From NCBI GenBank assembly GCA_964548905.1, contig CAZJTL010000206.1, positions 1 through 8,947 on the forward strand: a stretch of 8,947 nucleotides of DNA, given 5' to 3'. The notes beneath the pieces were generated by a model. The model ran no database searches, was not told the DNA's origin, and worked only from the letters and a program-made list of their open reading frames with translations. The translations under genes and the position numbers were made by a program. Source of the DNA: CAZJTL01 sp964548905. GTDB taxonomy: Bacteria; Cyanobacteriota; Cyanobacteriia; Cyanobacteriales; Xenococcaceae. Positions 6,300-8,947 of the stretch are shown here, piece by piece. The first letter of the stretch is position 1. Each line of letters begins with the position of its first letter.

Positions 6300-7313
6300 T
6301 TACCGAAACATGCTACTAACCGAGCTATCCTCGTGAATGCGCCAAATTGCTTCACCGAGTAAGCTAGCTACGGAAAGAATGGTCAATTGTTTAAACTGGT
6401 TTTTGGGAGAGATAGGAATTGTATTGGTGACAATTACTTCTTCAAATAAACCGCTCGATAAGCGCTCGATCGCTGGATCGGAAAAAACTGCATGAGTAGC
6501 GCAAGCATAAATTTGACGAGCGCCTTCTTGACGTAACAATCTCGCTCCTTCCGAAAGAGTACCAGCAGTATCGATCATATCGTCTACCAGTACTGCGGTT
6601 TTACCTTTGACATCTCCAATCACATTCATTACTTCAGCTACATTATGAGCTTGACGGCGCTTGTCAATAATTGCTAGGGGTGCATCGTTGAGTTTTTTGG
6701 CAAAAGCTCTAGCACGAGCAACACCACCAACATCGGGAGATACCACCACCAGATCGGCTAAATTCTTATTAGCTAAATGATCGAGGAGAACGGGAGAACC
6801 ATAGACGTGATCCATAGGAATGTCAAAATAACCTTGGATCTGTGCTGAGTGCAAATCCATCGCTAGAACTCGATTTGCTCCCGATCCTGCAACTAAGTTA
6901 GCAACTAGTTTTGCTGTGATCGACTCTCTTCCTGCCGTTTTGCGATCTGCTCTAGCATAGCCATAGTAAGGTATTACCGCCGTAATTTGTCTAGCTGAAG
7001 CACGACGACAAGCATCTACCATAATCAACAATTCCATTAAGTTATCGTTGACTGGATTGCAACAAGGCTGAATTAAATAAACATCAGCACCTCTAATTGA
7101 TTCTTGAATTTGAACATATAGTTCTCCATCTGCAAATTGTTTGCGAATCATCGGACCAAGATCCATCCCCAAATAGCGGGCGACTTCTTGAGCAAGCGGA
7201 ATGTTAGCAGAACCAGAAAACAAGCGCAGGCGATTGCTCTCTGATAGCTGTGGTAGCATTGGCTGAAGCGTTAAAGTTTCAGAATAGATCACGGCAGGAA
7301 TCTTTAAACTCAA
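6300..7313 (-). CDS. prs: Ribose-phosphate pyrophosphokinase (PRPP synthetase)
   Basis: This cytoplasmic enzyme makes PRPP from ribose 5-phosphate and ATP for purine, pyrimidine, His, Trp and NAD synthesis. Motifs in order: NRLRLFSGSAN (27-37), FADGELYVQIQESIRG (60-75), a catalytic-loop region with YYGYARADRK (116-125), MDLHSAQIQGYFDIP (152-166), VVSPDVGGVARARAF (190-204), and the PRPP loop VDDMIDTAGTL (243-253). All are intact. From the TTG at 7313 the protein has 337 residues. In-frame alternatives are a GTG at 7292 and an ATG at 7259 (319 residues). The longer form is kept because cyanobacterial Prs proteins commonly have 15-30 residues before NRLRLFSG, but no start has a good ribosome site. 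It is divergent from bioD and ends against a repeat block. Confidence 0.97.
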   Translation of the reverse strand: MSLKIPAVIYSETLTLQPMLPQLSESNRLRLFSGSANIPLAQEVARYLGMDLGPMIRKQFADGELYVQIQESIRGADVYLIQPCCNPVNDNLMELLIMVDACRRASARQITAVIPYYGYARADRKTAGRESITAKLVANLVAGSGANRVLAMDLHSAQIQGYFDIPMDHVYGSPVLLDHLANKNLADLVVVSPDVGGVARARAFAKKLNDAPLAIIDKRRQAHNVAEVMNVIGDVKGKTAVLVDDMIDTAGTLSEGARLLRQEGARQIYACATHAVFSDPAIERLSSGLFEEVIVTNTIPISPKNQFKQLTILSVASLLGEAIWRIHEDSSVSSMFR

Positions 7314-7452
7314 TTCACGGCAATATTATCATTTTAGACGACAAAAAATATCATAAAAATTTGTGAAAATGTTCAACCTCAATCATGCTAATTTTTTAGC
7401 TAATTAGATAATAATTTTCTCATAATTAATTAAATCTTTTTGAAATCAACTA
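7314..7452. promoter_or_regulatory. Divergent promoter region of prs and bioD
   Basis: This is a very AT-rich spacer between two genes that start away from each other, so both promoters should lie here. A small inverted repeat, GCTAA-TTTT-TTAGC (7387-7400), is followed by GATAAT (7407-7412), a possible -10 box for bioD, though I find no matching -35. The inverted repeat does not resemble BirA or BioR operators. Confidence 0.4.
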
Positions 7453-8130
7453 ATGAAAACATTATTAATTACTGGAACGGATACAGACGCAGGCAAGACC
7501 GTTTTAACTACTAGTTTGGCTGCCTATTGGCAAACTTTCATGCTGCCAAAAAGTCTGGGATTGATGAAATTGATGCAGACAGGAGTTGGCGATCGCGAAC
7601 TGTATCAACAAATGTTTGCTAATTCTAGCGCGATCGAACTGGTTACGCCTTTATCTTTTACTGCACCTTTAGCACCACCCATAGCAGCAATTAAAGAAGG
7701 AAAAGAAATAGATTTAAGTATAGTTTGGCAAGCTTTAAATTCTCTACAGCAAAAGCACGATTTTATTTTAGTAGAAGCTTTGGGTGGTTTGGGTTCCCCT
7801 GTCACTGAAGAGTTAACTGTAGCCGATTTAGCTAGAGATTGGCGCTTACCCTGTCTTTTAGTAGTACCAGTTAAATTAGGTGCTATTTCTCAAGCTGTGG
7901 CAAATGTTGCTTTGGCGCATCAGTCTAATTTAGATGTGGGTGGAATTATTCTTAATTGCTCTACACCTGAAGCAGAAGCAAATTTAGATGATTTGGCATC
8001 GGTGGAGTTAATTCAATCTTTAACGCAGACACAAGTTGTAGGCACAATTCCCTATTTGGACGAACCAACTAATTTAGAAAAACTAACCCAGGTAGCTGCT
8101 AATTTAGATTTAGAATGGATATTGCCATGA
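7453..8130 (+). CDS. bioD: Dethiobiotin synthetase
   Basis: This enzyme forms the ureido ring of dethiobiotin from diaminopelargonate, CO2 and ATP, the next-to-last step of biotin synthesis, in the cytoplasm. The 225 residues are usual for the family. The P-loop GTDTDAGKT (8-16) contains Lys15 and Thr16. MKLMQTG (38-44) carries the conserved active-site Lys39, though the usual Lys-Pro is Lys-Leu here. VEALGGLGSPV (107-117) with Glu108 matches the E-(G/A)-x-GG metal and substrate loop. LLVVPVKLGAISQ (135-147) and GGIILNC (163-169) are the usual later core strands. The ATG has no clear Shine-Dalgarno site. No other bio genes are nearby. Its stop overlaps the ATG of a 37-codon ORF (ATGA), so the two are probably co-transcribed. 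Confidence 0.95.
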   Translation: MKTLLITGTDTDAGKTVLTTSLAAYWQTFMLPKSLGLMKLMQTGVGDRELYQQMFANSSAIELVTPLSFTAPLAPPIAAIKEGKEIDLSIVWQALNSLQQKHDFILVEALGGLGSPVTEELTVADLARDWRLPCLLVVPVKLGAISQAVANVALAHQSNLDVGGIILNCSTPEAEANLDDLASVELIQSLTQTQVVGTIPYLDEPTNLEKLTQVAANLDLEWILP

Positions 8131-8240
8131 GCGGACATCACAATTTATTTCCAGAACGTCTAGAAAGGATCTCACAAAAAACCGCTCAAATTAAACAAGA
8201 AATATTATTGCGTCAATTGCGAGAAACACTTTTAAGATAG
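8127..8240 (+). CDS. Small 37-residue protein overlapping the bioD stop (hypothetical)
   Basis: The ATG shares bases with the bioD TGA (ATGA), the classic layout for translational coupling, and the frame runs to a TAG at 8238-8240. The peptide begins MSGHHNLFPERLERIS and continues as a charged amphipathic helix rich in Gln, Lys, Arg and Leu. It has no Cys and no membrane segment. I do not recognise a family. The overlap and the protein-like composition favour a real gene, which would be bicistronic with bioD. It could instead be the truncated start of a longer protein whose remainder has been lost, because the following DNA looks degraded. Confidence 0.55.
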   Translation: MSGHHNLFPERLERISQKTAQIKQEILLRQLRETLLR

Positions 8241-8463
8241 AAAACACAGCGATCGCCAATAACCTTAAAATATCTTTAAGCAATGGATTGTCTTCTAGAG
8301 AAAAAATGGTTGCTACAAGGGTTTCACTTAAGATGAAGAAATCAGGGTAGATTTCCCCACTGCGAAACTTTAGTTGAGGTTTTTCTTTTGGTTTTGGGGC
8401 GATCGCTATCGGCGATTTTAGGCATAGCGTCAATCTTCTGGTCAAAGAGCCAGGAGCGAAGAG

Positions 8464-8607
8464 CTATAATAACAGACTCTTGGAATAGAACTGCATCATG
8501 ACAAGTAACAACCCCATCGCCACAGCCCAAATTGCCAGTGTTCCACAACTAACTGAATCCGATGTGATTTGCTGGAATAAACGTTTGAATCTTTGAGAAA
8601 TAGCCAT
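8464..8607 (-). CDS. Possible small single-pass membrane protein (hypothetical)
   Basis: From the ATG at 8607 the frame encodes 47 residues: a cationic N-terminus (MAISQRFKRLFQQ), then a hydrophobic stretch (about residues 23-40, containing GTLAIWAVAMGLLLVMM) that could span a membrane, and a short tail to the TAG at 8466-8464. This start was chosen because a strong GGAGG site (CCTCC on the plus strand, 8616-8620) lies 8 bases upstream. The same frame is open back to a TTG at 8712 (82 residues), without a good ribosome site there. I do not recognise a family, and this stretch otherwise looks gene-poor. Confidence 0.35.
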   Translation of the reverse strand: MAISQRFKRLFQQITSDSVSCGTLAIWAVAMGLLLVMMQFYSKSLLL

Positions 8608-8889
8608 TGAATCATCCTCCGAACTAGTCAGGGTTTCAAGTTTGAAGGCTACTGTTCCACGAGCGCCATCAATAAACATCTGATAACGACTCATATCTAA
8701 ATTGTGCATCAAACCAAAGGATATTGCCTGTGAATAGTAATGAGTCGTAATAGTAAAAGCAAAATGTCTATTAAGGCTGTTTCTGCCGTGTAGTAGATTT
8801 CAGTCGGTTGGTAAATTGAGCCATCGAGAGCGATCGCCTTCTCCAATTTTCATAGAGTTGTAGGCACGGATCTGCATAAAAAAAATCTA

Positions 8890-8914
8890 CCTTACGTAAT
8901 CAGTCAATGTAAGG
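8890..8914. repeat. Inverted repeat CCTTAC-N13-GTAAGG
   Basis: These are perfect 6-base arms, 8890-8895 and 8909-8914, with a 13-base spacer. The left arm also forms part of the palindrome TTACGTAA (8892-8899). The element could be an operator or chance. No gene start is anchored to it within the window. Confidence 0.3.
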
Positions 8915-8947
8915 AAACTTTCTTACTGAAACTACTAACAACAAAGA

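Larger units (their letters stand above)
8241..8947. other. Gene-poor right end, no recognisable gene
   Basis: Apart from the possible 47-residue ORF, I cannot assign anything here. On the minus strand, three short overlapping frames look partly protein-like: 8709-8846 (45 codons from a TTG, ending TGATG into the next frame), the extension of the 47-residue ORF back to 8712, and 8191-8445 (TTG start). None has a known motif or, except the 47-residue form, a ribosome site. HIP1 octamers at 8249, 8399 and 8830 show the region is native cyanobacterial DNA. It may be the decayed remains of a gene. Confidence 0.5.

Noticed and set aside
7605..7805. Minus-strand 66-codon frame opposite bioD
   Set aside because: Antisense to conserved BioD sequence; no motif or ribosome site.
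8191..8445. Minus-strand 84-codon frame with TTG start
   Set aside because: No ribosome site, no recognised motif, overlaps the bioD-coupled small ORF by 50 bases on the opposite strand. Kept only as part of the description of the gene-poor end.
8342..8548. Minus-strand 68-codon frame with TTG start
   Set aside because: Overlaps two other weak frames, very basic low-complexity middle, no ribosome site.

Overview
The window reads as ordinary chromosomal DNA of a cyanobacterium. The octamer GCGATCGC (HIP1), over-represented in many cyanobacterial genomes, occurs 12 times (starting at 58, 2155, 2533, 2957, 3560, 4212, 4471, 4796, 7589, 8249, 8399 and 8830). Intergenic spaces are filled with short tandem heptad repeats (STRR) of the cyanobacterial type, and the housekeeping proteins have a cyanobacterial look. 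I cannot name the genus.

Layout, left to right. The 3' part of an amidohydrolase gene of the dihydroorotase/hydantoinase group (+) converges on a multi-PAS sensor histidine kinase (-). The space between them is almost entirely repeat. Upstream of the kinase lie two gene stumps, arranged back to back with their 5' parts missing: the C-terminus of an alpha/beta hydrolase (-) and the C-terminus of an unrecognised protein (+). A second composite repeat block, carrying a nested hairpin, follows. Then come dihydroorotase pyrC (-) and the divergent signal peptidase I gene lepB (+). A third composite repeat block separates lepB from the convergent PRPP synthetase gene prs (-). prs is divergent from dethiobiotin synthetase bioD (+), which overlaps a 37-codon small ORF by ATGA. 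The last 700 bases hold no recognisable gene, only one possible small membrane-protein ORF (-).

Function. PRPP synthetase and dihydroorotase both feed pyrimidine nucleotide synthesis. BioD acts in biotin synthesis and LepB in protein export. They are not arranged as one operon: the main genes alternate strand, giving two convergent and two divergent pairs, so only bioD and the small ORF look co-transcribed.

I see no phage, CRISPR, toxin-antitoxin, defence or biosynthetic cluster, and no tRNA or rRNA. The points most worth a second look are these: the kinase receiver has Asn in place of the phospho-acceptor Asp; the two stumps suggest a deletion; the three repeat blocks share one polarity and run into stop codons; and the small ORF is coupled to bioD.
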